From: Marchantia polymorpha subsp. ruderalis
Taxonomy: Eukaryota > Streptophyta > Marchantiopsida > Marchantiales > Marchantiaceae
Length of the DNA stretch: 64,000 bases
Direction: 5' to 3'
NCBI GenBank assembly: GCA_037833965.1
Contig: AP031357.1
Coordinates: 14,714,001-14,778,000, forward strand
A model generated the notes under the pieces. The model made no database searches. It had not been told where the DNA came from and worked only from the letters and a program-made list of their open reading frames with translations. Numbering within the stretch: the first letter of the stretch is position 1; each line of letters opens with the position of its first letter. Below are positions 36,591 to 50,132 of this stretch, piece by piece. Both the position numbers and the translations under genes were made by a program.

Positions 36591-39500
36591 TTGACAATCT
36601 CATCAATTATGAGGTTACACTTGATTGCAAAGTCAAGACCCTCCATTTGATTGCTTTGAGACATTTATTCCTTCTCTCCGTTCCAGTAGAAGTATCCAGG
36701 ACTTATTTGTTTATATCATGGGGTGCCCTGGAAATTTTGGCATGGAGACAGATATTATCTTTGTAGATTTCATGTTAACGGGTAGGGTTCATTTACGGAA
36801 GGAGAAGAAATATTATAACAATGAGATATACACAAATTTTTCATCGCTAGGTTTCTTGTTTGCAATTGCGGATTTTACCTTGATTTGTGTGAGAGTCATG
36901 TGGAGGGGTTGATTTACCTTAGCCTTCAGACTTCTGCTCTTTTTTATCCAATGATGCATGAATGTCTATGAAATTTATTTCTTTTTAGCCCAAATATTTC
37001 ATTTCTATTAAGATAGATCTTAGTTCCAGTACTCTACAATATCTTTTGACTAATCTCAAAATTCCTTTTACTATTAGGTATTGTCTACTCTCGCTGAGGT
37101 TCTTCCTCTAGCAACATCTCGTTATGTGGACACAAACCACAAGGGAGTGTGGACAAATTTGAACTTAGCATGTTACATTCATAAGAAATAAGCTCTGATA
37201 GTGATCCTACTCTAGTTTATCTTGGTGCACTCTAGGCTAAAAAGAAACTCAACATAGAATATATATCATCTTGCATATCGCTTGTTCATTTGACATATGC
37301 TTAATTACATGCAGTATATCACGGTTGACATAGTTTCTTTAGTCTCTACAATCTTTAGCGGTGTACACAACAATGATTTGAGTTCATTCATACCTCCTTT
37401 ACTCATATTCAGTCATGCTTACATTACTCAGTCGCCGAAACAACCTACATTAGCTTACTTTAGTCTCATCAACAAAGTTAATTTAGGCTAATTTAGAAGT
37501 ATGAGAGAATTCAATTTGAATTCAAAAGAAGCTGAAGCGGCATTTCTTCGTACCTATGCCAATGGCGTGAAGCATGGAGGGAAAACTCTTCACTAGGTGG
37601 CTTCAGGATATCTCTCACCTTTGAAGTTATTTCAATTCGGTCTAACAAGGGTTCTTTTTCGCACATAGATTGCATGCTTATCATTGGTAGGTTTTGATGT
37701 GTGCGTGTATGTTTGGAACCTTTGATCTGAAATATTGTTTCAAAGATGCAATGAAAATTATGAACATTGATTTTTCGCCAATTGATAAAAAGAATGTTGG
37801 AAGTAGTACGTTAAATCTTTATTAACAAATTGTTATATCGGGTACAATTGATTTGACAAAATTTGAAAACTTGTTGTTTAATTAAAATTTGATCCAGCAT
37901 ACATCCTGCAAAAATATTCCATGTCTTCATCCACTGATGTTGTTTTTTCTTTACTTCATATCAAATATCATATACTTCATATCATATATTACTACTCAAA
38001 TTTTTCTCTTTGTTGTAGTGTAGTGATCCAGATTAAAATCCAACAAAGAACTGATTGTGATATTGTTTACTTGCTCCAATTTATGTTTATATTTTAATAG
38101 TCATATTCATTACTTGCTCTTCCTCAATCTGATTGAGATTCAAAATAATTAGTTACTAACAAAGTCAACAACACTTGTAATTGTGTTAATTTGCAATCAT
38201 TAGAATCATAGTTTCTTAGACATTATGAAATGATGTCTAGAATTAAAGATGATAATTAACGTTTAGAGGATAAAAATATGAACAATTGGCATATTTGAGA
38301 TCAATGCTCTTATAATAGAATTGAGATAGTCTAATTATATGATGAAATAAAGAGTGAATCTACATGACTTACAATTAGATACGTACAAATTGAAAACAAT
38401 GGTTCAAACCTTGCTGAGAATGGAGATCCTTTACCAAACTTCGGCTTGATGAGCTTACCCTGTAGTATTCACCCAGACAATACCCAAAGTGCTCGTACGA
38501 AACTTACAATTAATATGTTCATCATGTAAAGCATCCTGCTAACCTTTAGGGAAATCCCAAGGTGTATTGTAGCATGCTGGAAAAAGGAGAGCAAAACCAA
38601 AAAAACAAGCGGTTGAGGTTTGACTCCCCAGGTTTTGAGCAATATATTTCTAAATCAAATCTTTTGGATTATAATCCGGTTTAGAATCTGAAATGTTAAA
38701 TCGTTGCTCATGAATTTTCAAGTTGTTAAAATTCAAATGTTTGTGTTTTAATTGTACAACAAACAAATCGGTATTACAAAATAAAATGAACCGGTGATAA
38801 TTTTTTTCCCTCCTCATTGGCTGTCACATTCACTATAATCTAGGTGCAAAACGCGCATTAATTTAAATAATTTAAGAGTTGACGTATACGATTGACAACA
38901 TTACGCTCATATTTGATTTCACGACTCTTTTACGCTGATATAACTTATCATAGTATGATATATGTACTCTTCATTGGATGATGTATGGCGTTGTAAAAAT
39001 CATATTTGCAAATGCTTTCTCATTAATATATATGCATATCTGAATATGATATCATTTTACGATTCTTTTAGACTATGAATCATGAATTCAATTTAGTACC
39101 ACAAGATGCAATAAGAAAAATTTAAGCGATGTGATAACAATATCACTATGTCATTTATATTACTTTACATTATATTTTTATGTAATTTGTCTACTTACAT
39201 GAATCTATAATTCTACAAGAAGATTCTTGTTTTATGTAGATAAATATTTTGCTTAGTATAACATTTGCATTAGCAGAAAATCATTTGAAACTTCTAATAT
39301 AAGGTAAAATAGTTCATCTCGATTATGATCACATATTATGTATTTTGATTTTGTATTCATTTTCAATTAAATTTAACTAAACATGTGTATCTTGACTTTC
39401 TATTTTTTAAAGATTAATTGCAAACTTAAAAATTTATTTATCAAAACTGAATTTCTATTCAAACAAAAATTGATTTCATTTTTTCCCCTAAAATATATCA

Positions 39501-42239
39501 ACATATGATTTGGAATTTTTTTAACTTTTTTTACCTTAAATAAAACTCAATCATCTATATCATATCACTGGGGGTAAGCTCCGTATGATCCTCTCTATAT
39601 GACTTGTTTTATGATCTACCATTAAGTCTTAACCATTCAGCGAAAAGTTGAAAGTTTTTATCACAATCTGCAGTTTACGTACCCATTGAAAGCTAGACAT
39701 TCGTTGCATCATTCCGGGTATTTCACCAACACTTGGCATCTTCACAGCGGTGTAGATTGTGAGGCCATGAACAGAAAGAACCCCAGCAAATGCCTGCAAG
39801 TACTACAACATGTTCATGTAGACATACTGATCTATAACTGCGTGACTCACAATCAAGGAGACGAAAAACACTGAACGACATGATAAGAGGTGACATATTA
39901 TCAGCTTTTCTGGAAAAAGTCTTCTTGCATGTTCGGGAAATTGCTCCGCATTTGTTTGTTCAGGATTCTAAAAAACTAGATTCATGAGTAAATCCTGAAA
40001 CGAGAATCATTAAGGATGCTGAATTAGTAAGAACAACGAAGATTTATAAATCCTTTCGAGCGCCAATTATGTCCAAATTCCGGTGATCTTAACTTCGTCT
40101 GCGTAAAGGCGGAATGTTCATGGAACCGAAATTTTTTTCTCACGAACTACTATGGCACTATAAAAGATTGGAAAACTTTCTACTGTTCGTCGAACTCAGT
40201 ACACCACCGAATGCTGAAAACTTACAGCCATGCCTTGATGATCGAATATAGTGATTATCAAGGCAATAAAGTGAGTTTATTTGATCAGATCATCAGCGAC
40301 ACGGATGGCACTAACCAAGAGGGCTTCGCTCTCTCCTGCTCCCTTAGCCCCTCCCCGTCCCCCAACCCCCTGAGTCTACATTCGTGCCTAGGATGTAATT
40401 CGCCCAACATGCTCTAGGCGCTGCGATCCTGCGAGTCGTGTGCAGTTCGAAGTTCCATACATGCTTCCCGAGAGGACCCAATTTTTCTTTTTCGTCTCAA
40501 CTCGGTCGATTCTCGAGAGGTAGTAGTAGGATCTCTCGACCTTCGTTGTTGCCCGTCCATCGTAACAGCTCATGGCTGCCACTTCACTTCGGTTCGTCGA
40601 CCGACATCCCGTGGCAGCCATGCTTTGGCCGACACGGTGTGATGACGATGGATGGACTCGTTAATCCTTGGAAACTTGGAGGCAATTCACGGTTGCAGAC
40701 TCGAAGTTGTGATGTCGATGGGTCAGGCTATAACCACGCAATGGACCACCGGCCACCGGCCACATTCGTGGTGGATGCTGCCGTTCGAACGCCAATAAGC
40801 CAGAGGAACTCATGTCGAAGCTCGATTGGGTAGATATATAATCCCCACTGAAATTCGGAACTCCAGGCAAGTAATAGAATGGCATCCTACCGCACGATGG
40901 TTGTTATTGTCCCGGCCAATTATTGTTTCTGATATCATGGACATATACTTGCCTGTAAGCCCACAGAAACTCGCCCTATGTGACGAGGGAAGCAGGTGGA
41001 GGAGTCGCATGATAAAGGGCCGGGCGGGGTGCGTGATAAGGAAGGTACTCGCTATCAATCACTGCAGCAAGTACTTAGTGTCTACAAAATTTCCACCTTC
41101 TGGCAGAAAGGAGAAGCAACCAAAATCAGGGCTTCCTCTTTGACCATGGAGGTTTGACGCGCCCTCTCGAAAAGCGCCCACAAATCTGTACGAAATCATA
41201 TCTGCGAAAAGTTGCACACCTCGAGCTAACGGAATCTGATCGAATCTTCCTCACACGGAAATATCCAATCATCCAACTTTGTGGGTGATCTCTAGTCCCC
41301 TACATGACTTATGCCAATCAGATCATCCTAATCATGTGACAGACAATTGCCACTCATGAACCCTTTCTACCCCGACTACGACTGTCCAAGATGTTGTGAG
41401 CGCAGTCAGGAGTTGGAACCTACCGTGGTCTTGAATGTGGGACACGCATGGCTGTAAGTTAAACTGCGCCGGAGGGTGGAACCCAGAAATTTCAGCAATT
41501 ATACAAATAATTGTTTTCACCACTTGACCTCACTGAATGTTGAGTGATGGTCGGACAATAATTCACCATTTGTTCTGGTGAAGACCAACATCATAGCTTG
41601 CCCTTTTTACACCCATTTAATCATGAATGCAACGTGCCAGGGACACACATGTATACCAAATTCAACTTCACCGCACAACCTTGCACGCATCAGTGGTTCA
41701 AAAAGGTGGCGGCCAAAGAATATATGCTCTCAGTTGGTATTATCTCGTTTATTTAAGTTGCATCCAACTTGAATATTTATTTGTCCAATTCCTCCCTGTC
41801 GAAGTCTATTTAGGACTCGCCCTTCTCATCATTGTATCAAACATGACGGAACATGGCGAGCGAAAGGCAGAGTGCAAGGTTCATCGCTCAGGCATTGAGG
41901 TCGGAACTGAGATGAAGTGCTGAAAGAAGGGACCCATCTCAAACGATTTGTTCACGCTGTTTACAATATACTAATGCGATTAAGGGCTGGTTATAAAAAT
42001 ATAGAGAGTTGTTTTTTTCTGTTTAAGTCTTTTATTTTGGCCCGAAATGCATTGTTCTTGCTTGCGTTTTTCGACTCCAAAGCTAAAGCGATCATAAATT
42101 AAACCAAAAAAGGAAGGCAGATATATTGTAAAAAGTGCGTGTAATCTGCCCCCTTCCCAGCATTATATTATTTTACCAATAATTTGGCTTCACATTTGCA
42201 AAGAATGATCGTTATAGCAAAATAGAAGAAAAAACTTAC
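36591..42239. other. non-genic stretch, no secure gene
   Basis: AT-rich from 36.6 to 40.0 kb. 40.2-41.8 kb is GC-richer and has a 131-codon plus frame at 40438-40833 and overlapping frames on the other strand, none of which shows domain-like sequence or splice context. No tRNA or repeat family seen. Confidence 0.5.
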
Positions 42240-42640
42240 TGAAGTTACTCATCGTAGCTAATAAATATCTCGTCGGTATGTCAGAGATGAGCTCCTCAGT
42301 CTTAGTCAAAATGATTGACACTCCAAGCCATGTGCTGCATTTACACAAAAAAGTGACAGTGATATATAGTACTGGAGGAAGGTCCGGTGCGTTTGCCGTT
42401 AGCGTTGATGGTGACGACGTTGACAATATTAACAACAAGTTTCTCCATGATCAAATAGAGATAGGTGATATTCTTAACCCTAAGGGAAAACTTAACACCG
42501 GTTCTCAAATATTGAATGTACCAAAAGAGAAAACACTTCTTAAATATAGCAAATCTTTTATGCAGTCTACAGGATATGAACCTGTACCCTTCAACTTAGA
42601 AGGTTGTTGCTCTATCCAACTGAGCTGAGAATGCAGTACA
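42240..42640. other. possible insert of mitochondrial DNA (NUMT)
   Basis: Contains the organelle-type tRNA-Arg at 42561-42634. The adjoining 300 bases are open on both strands (42278-42628 plus, 42190-42438 minus) and differ in composition from the flanks. I do not recognise a mitochondrial protein in them, so the limits of the insert are a guess. Confidence 0.45.
42561..42634 (-). tRNA. mitochondrial-type tRNA-Arg (TCT) copy
   Basis: The minus strand folds as a 74-nt cloverleaf: acceptor GCATTCT with AGACTGC (one mismatch), D arm GCTC/GAGC with loop AGTTGGATA, anticodon loop CTTCTAA (TCT, reads AGA), T stem ACAGG/CCTGT with loop TTCATAT. The style is bacterial/mitochondrial and differs from the plastid tRNA-Arg(TCT). 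Bryophyte mitochondria are known to encode this tRNA and flowering plants generally do not. Changes in the acceptor and T loop, and an A-A at the top of the anticodon stem, suggest a decaying nuclear copy. The 5' end faces higher coordinates. Confidence 0.75.
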
Positions 42641-44451
42641 TTAGTAACCACTTCACAAAAAAAGAGTCAAATAAAAAAAAAAGAGTCAAAAAAAGAGTCC
42701 GGAGAAGTTTGCATCTTTCTTCTCTCTCGCTTTATTCGCATCGTGAATGAAGGCCGAGATAACCCAATAGAAAACGAAATATATATATTTATATATAAAC
42801 TTTTTGTTGCTTTGCTTTTTCTTGGTTTTGATCAGGTTGAACAATAGTGAGTAATATAATGATTTTTGTATTAATTTTTTTTGGCGGAAATTATAATTCG
42901 TGTTTTTTTATTGATTTTCTTCAATTTTACATAGTTTCCGTGTTATTGATTCTTAGATGCCTAAGAAGGTGCCGGGGTGTGACGCAGAGTGCGAAATAAG
43001 GTATAGCATATAGAACTTGTTATATCATATAGAATACACGAAATTTCGGTAAATTGAAGTTTCGTGTACATATGAATAGTTGAAAATAGTCTATACATAT
43101 ACAGAAACTTCAGTTTTATATATTTGCTTTACACATTTATTGTCATGCAAGTTAAAAGAATGTATGAAAGAAGCCGCTGAAGTTACTATCTAGTTGCTCT
43201 AGAGGCTTTTAACCTGTAATCCGCGTTTATTATATTTATGTGATTACCCTAAAATTTGTCTTCAAGTTATTCATTTCTTCGGAGTGCCCAAATTAGGCCG
43301 CATAAAGTACACGTTTATGTTTTTATTTTCGTACGCCGACGGACAGTGCAACTGAAGCCCATGAGCCGCATCCCAAAATGCCTCGCAGAAGTGCGATCAG
43401 ACTCCGTTGCCAACAGCCATCGGACAGACCGAACGAGCTGAACAGGAAAAAGAATGGCATTGGTCCAAACTTGTGCACGGGATGAGATATTTTCTTGCCA
43501 CTTTTTGTGCCTAACTAACCGATGTAGTCAATGAGCGCAGGAGGCTGACATTGAACCCATGCTCCACTTATCCTAATGACTCTCCATTATTGCAGGCTCC
43601 AGTATATTCCACTCGAGTCGATGTAGATCGAGAGTTATTTTACTGCGTAGGCACGATGCATCGCTTCGGGGCTCTACTTTGGACATTCCCATGATTTCCA
43701 CTCTCGACGGGATTCTCGATTCTCCAAACCGCCCTCGCGCAAAATGTATCCGTCGCCTCCTCTCCCCGTTCGTAGCTCGTGCCGCCGCCAATCGAGGCCA
43801 AGCTCGAGATATGAGATCGGAGACCGTCGATCTCGAGCGCAGGCTTCCTCCCGATCGCAAAATATCATTCGCCATCGACCAATGCGGGAAGAGTCTGCGA
43901 GAGTCTCACCAGTATATACATGGCGGTGCAGTACGTATTAATTACGATGCATACTCCATCCTATTAATGAAAGTTATCTACATTCTCTTTGTCATTGAGA
44001 AAATTGGACATTTTCGGAATTTCTTGAAATGAGGTTTCCAGGTATCTATCTGTTTGACGGGATGGACGTAATTATTGGAAAGACATTTTGAAGTAGTTTT
44101 CGATACTCGTATATATGACCTAAGCTACTATTTCCACGCAGTATAACAGATGGTATGAGTCTCATCTACAGAAATCTGGTGACCAAGATTATTTGTATGT
44201 TCTGCATAAATGCCCCCATCCACACTTGTCACTAGCTGAACCCCGACCGTATGACGGCCGGGCCTTTCATACGTACACCGTTGGGGTCTCGCCGTTACGC
44301 ACACCGTCGTGAACTATATCTACTAAATCAGTCCCCAAAGTTGACTGCGGTGAGCTAGAGGAGGAGCCGACCCCTCTTGGCTTTCCCGTCTCTCCTCTCT
44401 CTTCTTACTCTGTGCTGGTATTCTCTTAGCTCCAAGTGTCAGACCTTGCAG
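42641..44451. other. spacer with GC-rich patches, no secure gene
   Basis: 42655-42705 has three AAGAGTC units in A-rich DNA. 43300-43920 and 44200-44420 are GC-rich; frames of 100-117 codons occur on both strands near 43.6-44.0 kb but overlap and match nothing I know. Confidence 0.5.
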
Positions 44452-44576
44452 CATGCTTTTGATCGATCTAACTCATGATAGATTTTGGATGTAATCTAAG
44501 TTATCTCTGCTTGATCATGCTTTTGAGTAGAACTCATGATCAATTTTAGAGGTAAGGTATGTTATCTTTGCTTGAT
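44452..44576. repeat. two tandem copies of a ~62-bp unit
   Basis: Both copies start CATGCTTTTGA, contain ACTCATGAT, then ATTTT and GTTATCT, and end TGCTTGAT (44452-44515 and 44516-44576). They are about 80% alike, so the duplication is not recent. Confidence 0.75.
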
Positions 44577-45401
44577 TCTATAATCTGCAGTGTTGTAAAG
44601 CATGTTATGATTACTATTACCTCATTTTGATTATCATAAGTGCGCATTATGCGGTATCGCGGACCTCTTTTGACGACTGTTATCCAATTCGATAAGTATG
44701 GTGTGGCATAGTTGCATGGCTGAAACACCTTGGTTGTTTCCTCTATGTTATACTGCTTGGTTGTGATCGAATTGTACTTGGAAAGGAGAATAACTGCAAT
44801 GTGGCCACAAAACCTATGCACGCTGCTTGTGGTCTGTAAATGACCAAGAATAAGAGTCAACTCTTTGCATGTGTTGAAGTGATGGATTGCAAAGATGGAC
44901 TCTGAAGAATACAAGATAATGCTCCAGCTGCTGTATCGGTAATTTCATCTCCCACTCTCCAAGTCCATTCTAACGATCAAAAACGGCTCTTCTTGTCAGT
45001 TTTGGCAACTCGAGCGTGATAGAAAAAACATTATTGATTTTGATTCGACTTTCGATTCTACGTCTACGCTTAAAATTTGAAGTTCAGCGATCCTCAAACC
45101 GGACCGAACAATTGAGTTGTGGTCAATATGACGTGTATAGAGTTAAACTTCCCAATAGTGTCATCTCTTTCGAGGGACATACTCTCATTAGCGACGTAAA
45201 ATTCTAGAACAATTAGTTTCTAATTTGTAATTCTGTTCAATAAAAACGGTACGTCATTATTTCCAATAGCAACATGATACTATCTAATAGTGACAATTTC
45301 AAGTGTAATTTTGGAGTAAAAATTCCTATCATGATCAGTACATAGCTAGAAGACTTGAAAAGATGTGACATAAGTTTATTTATGTCATATCTCAACACTT
45401 C
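44577..45401. other. spacer, no gene seen
   Basis: A 122-codon minus frame at 44546-44914 shows no domain-like features. Otherwise short frames. Confidence 0.5.
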
Positions 45402-46030
45402 ACTCTTTCTTGAGAGATTTGCTTGATGGGACCCCTGCGGAAAGTAATTTGCTTGATGGGACCTCTCAGGTTTAGTTTTACCCGATGAGACCCCAACGAC
45501 AATGTGCCGTCGGACATAGTTCTTGTAACTACGATTACTACTAGTTACAATGCGGAAATTACAATCAGAGATCAATCCCTGATTATAATTTCTGGTGGAT
45601 TATCACGGGGACAAAGATCAATTTTGCTCGAAGTGCAATTTGTTGTGCTTCAATTCTTCCCACCGCAAAGATTCGCGGATTTATCTGTTGCCTCCCACCT
45701 GCACACTCCTTCCGTAACCCTGCTCAAATCTCACGATCACCCATTTGTGACGAACAAATAAACTCCGGATGAACATTTCTTTGCTCGTCTCCTTGGAGAG
45801 TGGCCGGATACAGAATGACAACATAAAAACAAGTGAGTGTGATGGAGTCCGAAGTCCACTCTGTCTGCGGTTGCGGTGGACTCGTTGCACTCTCTCTAGT
45901 TGTTATTAGAACATGGGTGACGGTGCATCATTCATGGGGTCCCATCGAGTAAATTGAAACCTGAAGCATACCATCAAGCAAATTACTTTCTGCAGAGAAC
46001 CCATCAAGCAAATCTCTCCTCTTTCTTTCA
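45402..46030. mobile_element. fold-back (long inverted repeat) element
   Basis: The arm at about 45402-45495 is matched in reverse complement by about 45935-46030, roughly 75-80% alike, around a 440-bp centre. Each arm holds a ~30-bp direct repeat based on AATTTGCTTGATGGG. The centre contains a second, smaller inverted pair (GAAATTACAATCAGAG near 45553 against CTGATTATAATTTC). There is no recognisable transposase, so it would be a non-autonomous DNA element (MITE or Foldback type) or the remains of one. No clear target duplication was found. Confidence 0.6.
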
Positions 46031-46230
46031 CAATCAATTGTTTCACTCAGATTTTTGTGTATAAATTTGATATCAAACGTAATTATAATGTCTACGTTAA
46101 TCGCTCGTGAACAATACAAATGTGAAAATGAAAACGATTTTGAAATCAAACAAGACATTTGTAGAATGTCCTAGGACTGATATAATGCACGAGAAGAAAT
46201 CTATGCGTTTTTATTTTCTTATAACTAACA

Positions 46231-46370
46231 ATTCTCAATAGTGACATCTAAACTCAACACCAATGTATGTTAATATTAGGAGTTTATATTAAAATTACAC
46301 ACCTCACGATAGTGACATCCTATTCTAACACCAATGTATGTTACTATTAAGAGGTTATAAAACGTAATAA
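46231..46370. repeat. two direct copies of a ~71-bp unit
   Basis: ATAGTGACATC followed by AACACCAATGTATGTTA recurs at a spacing of 71 bases (46238 and 46309). A third, worn piece with ACCAATATATGTCAC follows near 46391. It may be a subterminal part of the neighbouring fold-back element. Confidence 0.65.
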
Positions 46371-49300
46371 ACATAGAACCCTAGTACCAATATATGTCAC
46401 TTTGTACCGAGGAGGAGACGAAGATAAAGAAGGTTGAAATGAGCTCACTCACTTGGCCGTTGATGGTCCAAGATTATCATCGATGCAGAGTTACTTTCAC
46501 CTTTGGTTGATTGATATTAAGAGATGAACAAGTGGGAGTACGCATTGTGCTCTTGTCGTCTCGATTTTGCTACTATGAAACTCATAAATCTGAAGTCATT
46601 AGTACTTTTTTCAATTTAGAGACATGTCAGAGTTATGTATTGGTGTGACGGAGATCTTTTTCAATGTGCATGGACGAGGCTTTACAGCAAGACACGGAAG
46701 GTATCAAAAAACGGAAGATGAAACATAAATCATAATTAAAACATAAATACGTAACTCGAGATCCGTATTTATTTGACATTGTAATTGAAGAGCAATATGA
46801 TACAAATCTAACTAACACCATCATCCATCAATATGTTAGCTATCTCATCAATCAATATTCATTTGAATCGATCCAAACTTGATGTCATATTTTAATTTAA
46901 TTTTTTATTCAATATATTATCAATGTACATGATAATCCATAATTTATTTTTCACAATATCATAATCTAAATACGAAATGTTGAATTTTTTTTTGGTTTCA
47001 TAACAAAATTTCCAAATAATTGCATTTTTAATTGAAATTGTTCATAATTATACGTTTTTAATTGCAATTAATTATAATTAGTCACTTTTAATTGCAGTTA
47101 TTCATAATTAGACAATTTTACTTGCAAATTAAATGCATAAAGACAACAATGATAACAAGACATACAAAAATTGTCTCCAAATAATTAACAAAATTGTGCA
47201 TATCATTAAAAATATAATTACTTATATAAATTATTAATTAAATAATTATAAATAATAATTAAATATCATATTGACAGTTGCAAGAGATCTGCAATATTAG
47301 ATGATTGAAAATAAAAAATGTATAACTTCAATGTTCAATTATAAAATATCTTTTAAAATATAGAATAAAATAAGTTAAAGAACATTTGTTTCATACAAGT
47401 GATTTTTTAAAACTAATATACATTATAGATAGTATGTTTATGCATTTGCAAAAAAAATAAAAAAATATTAATTTTTTCAAGTCATCTATATACTTCATTA
47501 TAAAATTTTGACAGAACACATTTATCGATTTTATAATTTTATGAAAGCATATTTTAAACAAAAATGTATTGAACATATAAAAATTGTATATAAATCATTT
47601 GAATATCTTTCAAACGAATACCACAATTTTTATTATCACAATTTTATCACAGATACAAAATACACACAATTTCATGAATTGGAAAAAATATTGGTGGATA
47701 AAGAAAAAATTCCAAGTTAAATAAATTCACTCTTGTAAGAAAAACGCTTGAATTAAGATTTTATAATGAAAAACCAAATAATTGTAAAAATACTTATGAG
47801 GTAAATAAGTTAAGGAAACAAATATTTATACTGAATTATTCAGATGGAATTAAAAATATATTTTAATAATTACAAAATTTAATTCAGATTGGAGCATAAT
47901 ATAAATGCAATACATAACAATCATTTAACGCTTGAAATCATGTACAATATTGTCTATCACCAAATGATAAAGCTACAAAAAATCTGTCATATCATTTTCA
48001 CATTATTTTATATCATAAAGGCAAGTAAAATAATGAATTATTTTGAATTAAAACCAAAAAGTTATAAACTACCTCTCCATTCCATCCAATACAATCATTC
48101 CTCATGAGATTTTAGATTCATAAATATATGAATTTTTAAAAATACATTTTACAAAATTTACATTATATAATCATATTTGAAACAAACAGGTTATGAACTG
48201 AGTGTTTTTTCATCATCTAACTTCATATATTGTATATCACGTATTATTGTGATCAAAATAAATAAATGAAAATCTCATTTTTTCAAAGTATACAAATCAT
48301 CCCAATAATGTTTAGTATATCAAAATTGACTTAATCATTCTTTTTGGTTGTTGCAATTCAAACAATTTATCATACTTCTTGATAAGATAGTTTTCACATC
48401 ATTGAATAATTTGTAGTATTTGTTTGACCTTTTGGTTTTCATGTTATATCACTTTTCTGATCAATAAATCTTTATCTTCATTGAATTGCAATAAACAAAT
48501 ATAATTTACTCCAACATTAAAGATCTTTTTATAACATTATTCAAATTTTTGTATTAGTTTTAAGTTTGAAAATTGTTAATCATACATTAAATGCCTGATC
48601 AAATTTTGTTCTACTCTAACTCTAACAATTTTGTTCTTAAAAGTGTATATAAGGTAAAGATATTTTCTATTGCACCAACTGTTACATTTTTTATTCAAAA
48701 AGGAAATTTTCATCATGAACAATTTCAAAATTCAACTGATTATTCTATGATAAAAGAAAGTTGTTTTTTGTATAATTTGAAAATTATACCAAAGTAAATT
48801 AAAAAGCTGGTATCCATTTTTTGTTTAAACTTGATAAGGACTTTGATTCATTATAGAAATATTTATTTGCTACATGTCTCATAATTTAATATTCAGTAAT
48901 TACTTAGTATGTATTGGTTCATTGAACAAATGTACTTTCAGATAAAATAATGCGCAAGCTCATATGGTTTCCTAAATTTTACCTTTTATTGAAAATGTGA
49001 TAAATTGCATTATAGACAAGACACACATATCAATATTAAATGTAGATTTATATCATAAATATAGATTTACATTTAAAATTAATATTTTATAACTATTATG
49101 TGTACCTCATAATTTAAGAACTGTTTTTAACTATTATGATTGTTCATTGATATACAAAACTATGTGAGGTATATCATTGTTGATTCATAAAACATTTCCT
49201 TGAGTTGAATGTCATGAATTTTAGATGATTTGTTGATGAAAGGTATGACATATTATAAAATACAATAATTTACATCATTAGTTGAAATGGTATGTTCATA

Positions 49301-50132
49301 AGTTAGAACAATTACAACTAAAAGTGTGACTGTGTGAAACATGTTAAAAACCATTGTGTATTGAATTTGTAATGAGTTGAATTCTATTGAGATTTTCAAT
49401 GTTAATTATTATGACTTTTTTTAAAGACTAGTCCAACATGCATGTTTTATTTATAGCTTAAATTTATCTAACAGAAATATATGTATATCTAAAAAATAAA
49501 GTTTGAATCTTTTATATTAAATTCAAAAGTATGATTATGAATACAAATACATTCATATGTGTTTTTTAAAATTGATTTTGTGGATCAAACTTGATATAAT
49601 CTATGACAATATTATGAAGAAATTTTAAAATATAACACTAATATATCTCAATTGATTATTATCAGACATGAAAAAATTGTATTTCTAATATTATTCTTTG
49701 TTTTGGATATCTTGAATGCACTTTCATTCATACACAATGATAATGTTTTATTTGTTTTAGTAAAGACATATTTTAGCAAAAAATTTATTTGCATAAGAAT
49801 GTTTTTTTTTGTAAAATCTATAATAAAATTATATATTTAATATATGTTTTATAATTGAAAAACATTCTATTATGTGTATAATATTGAAATTTTTTCCATA
49901 ACTAAAAAACAAATGAAATTCGAGTGTAGCAATTTCATACACAATAAATGTTCAAAATAATAGTTTTTTTTCTTGATATAATCACATGAAATAAAATAAA
50001 GTAGGATTTCACTTACAATCATACGTGATTAATAAGACTTTGATAAAAAACAAAAATTTACACATTATAAAAATATATGGCATGACTCATTAAATTTAGT
50101 GCATAACACTTTGATACATAATAGAGGTTTAT
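46371..50132. other. AT-rich stretch, no gene seen
   Basis: Very AT-rich from 46.8 kb on. Only short chance frames. No recognised repeat family. Confidence 0.6.

Noticed and set aside
38380-38640. tRNA-like look around 38610 (GAGGTTTGACTCCCC)
   Set aside because: T-loop consensus is not met and no acceptor or anticodon stem can be placed.
40438-40833. 131-codon plus-strand frame in a GC-richer patch
   Set aside because: Ser/Arg/Pro-rich product without motif; overlapping minus frames are equally open.
43573-44032. Frames of 100 and 117 codons on opposite strands
   Set aside because: Mutual shadows in a GC-rich patch; neither shows a known domain or splice signals.
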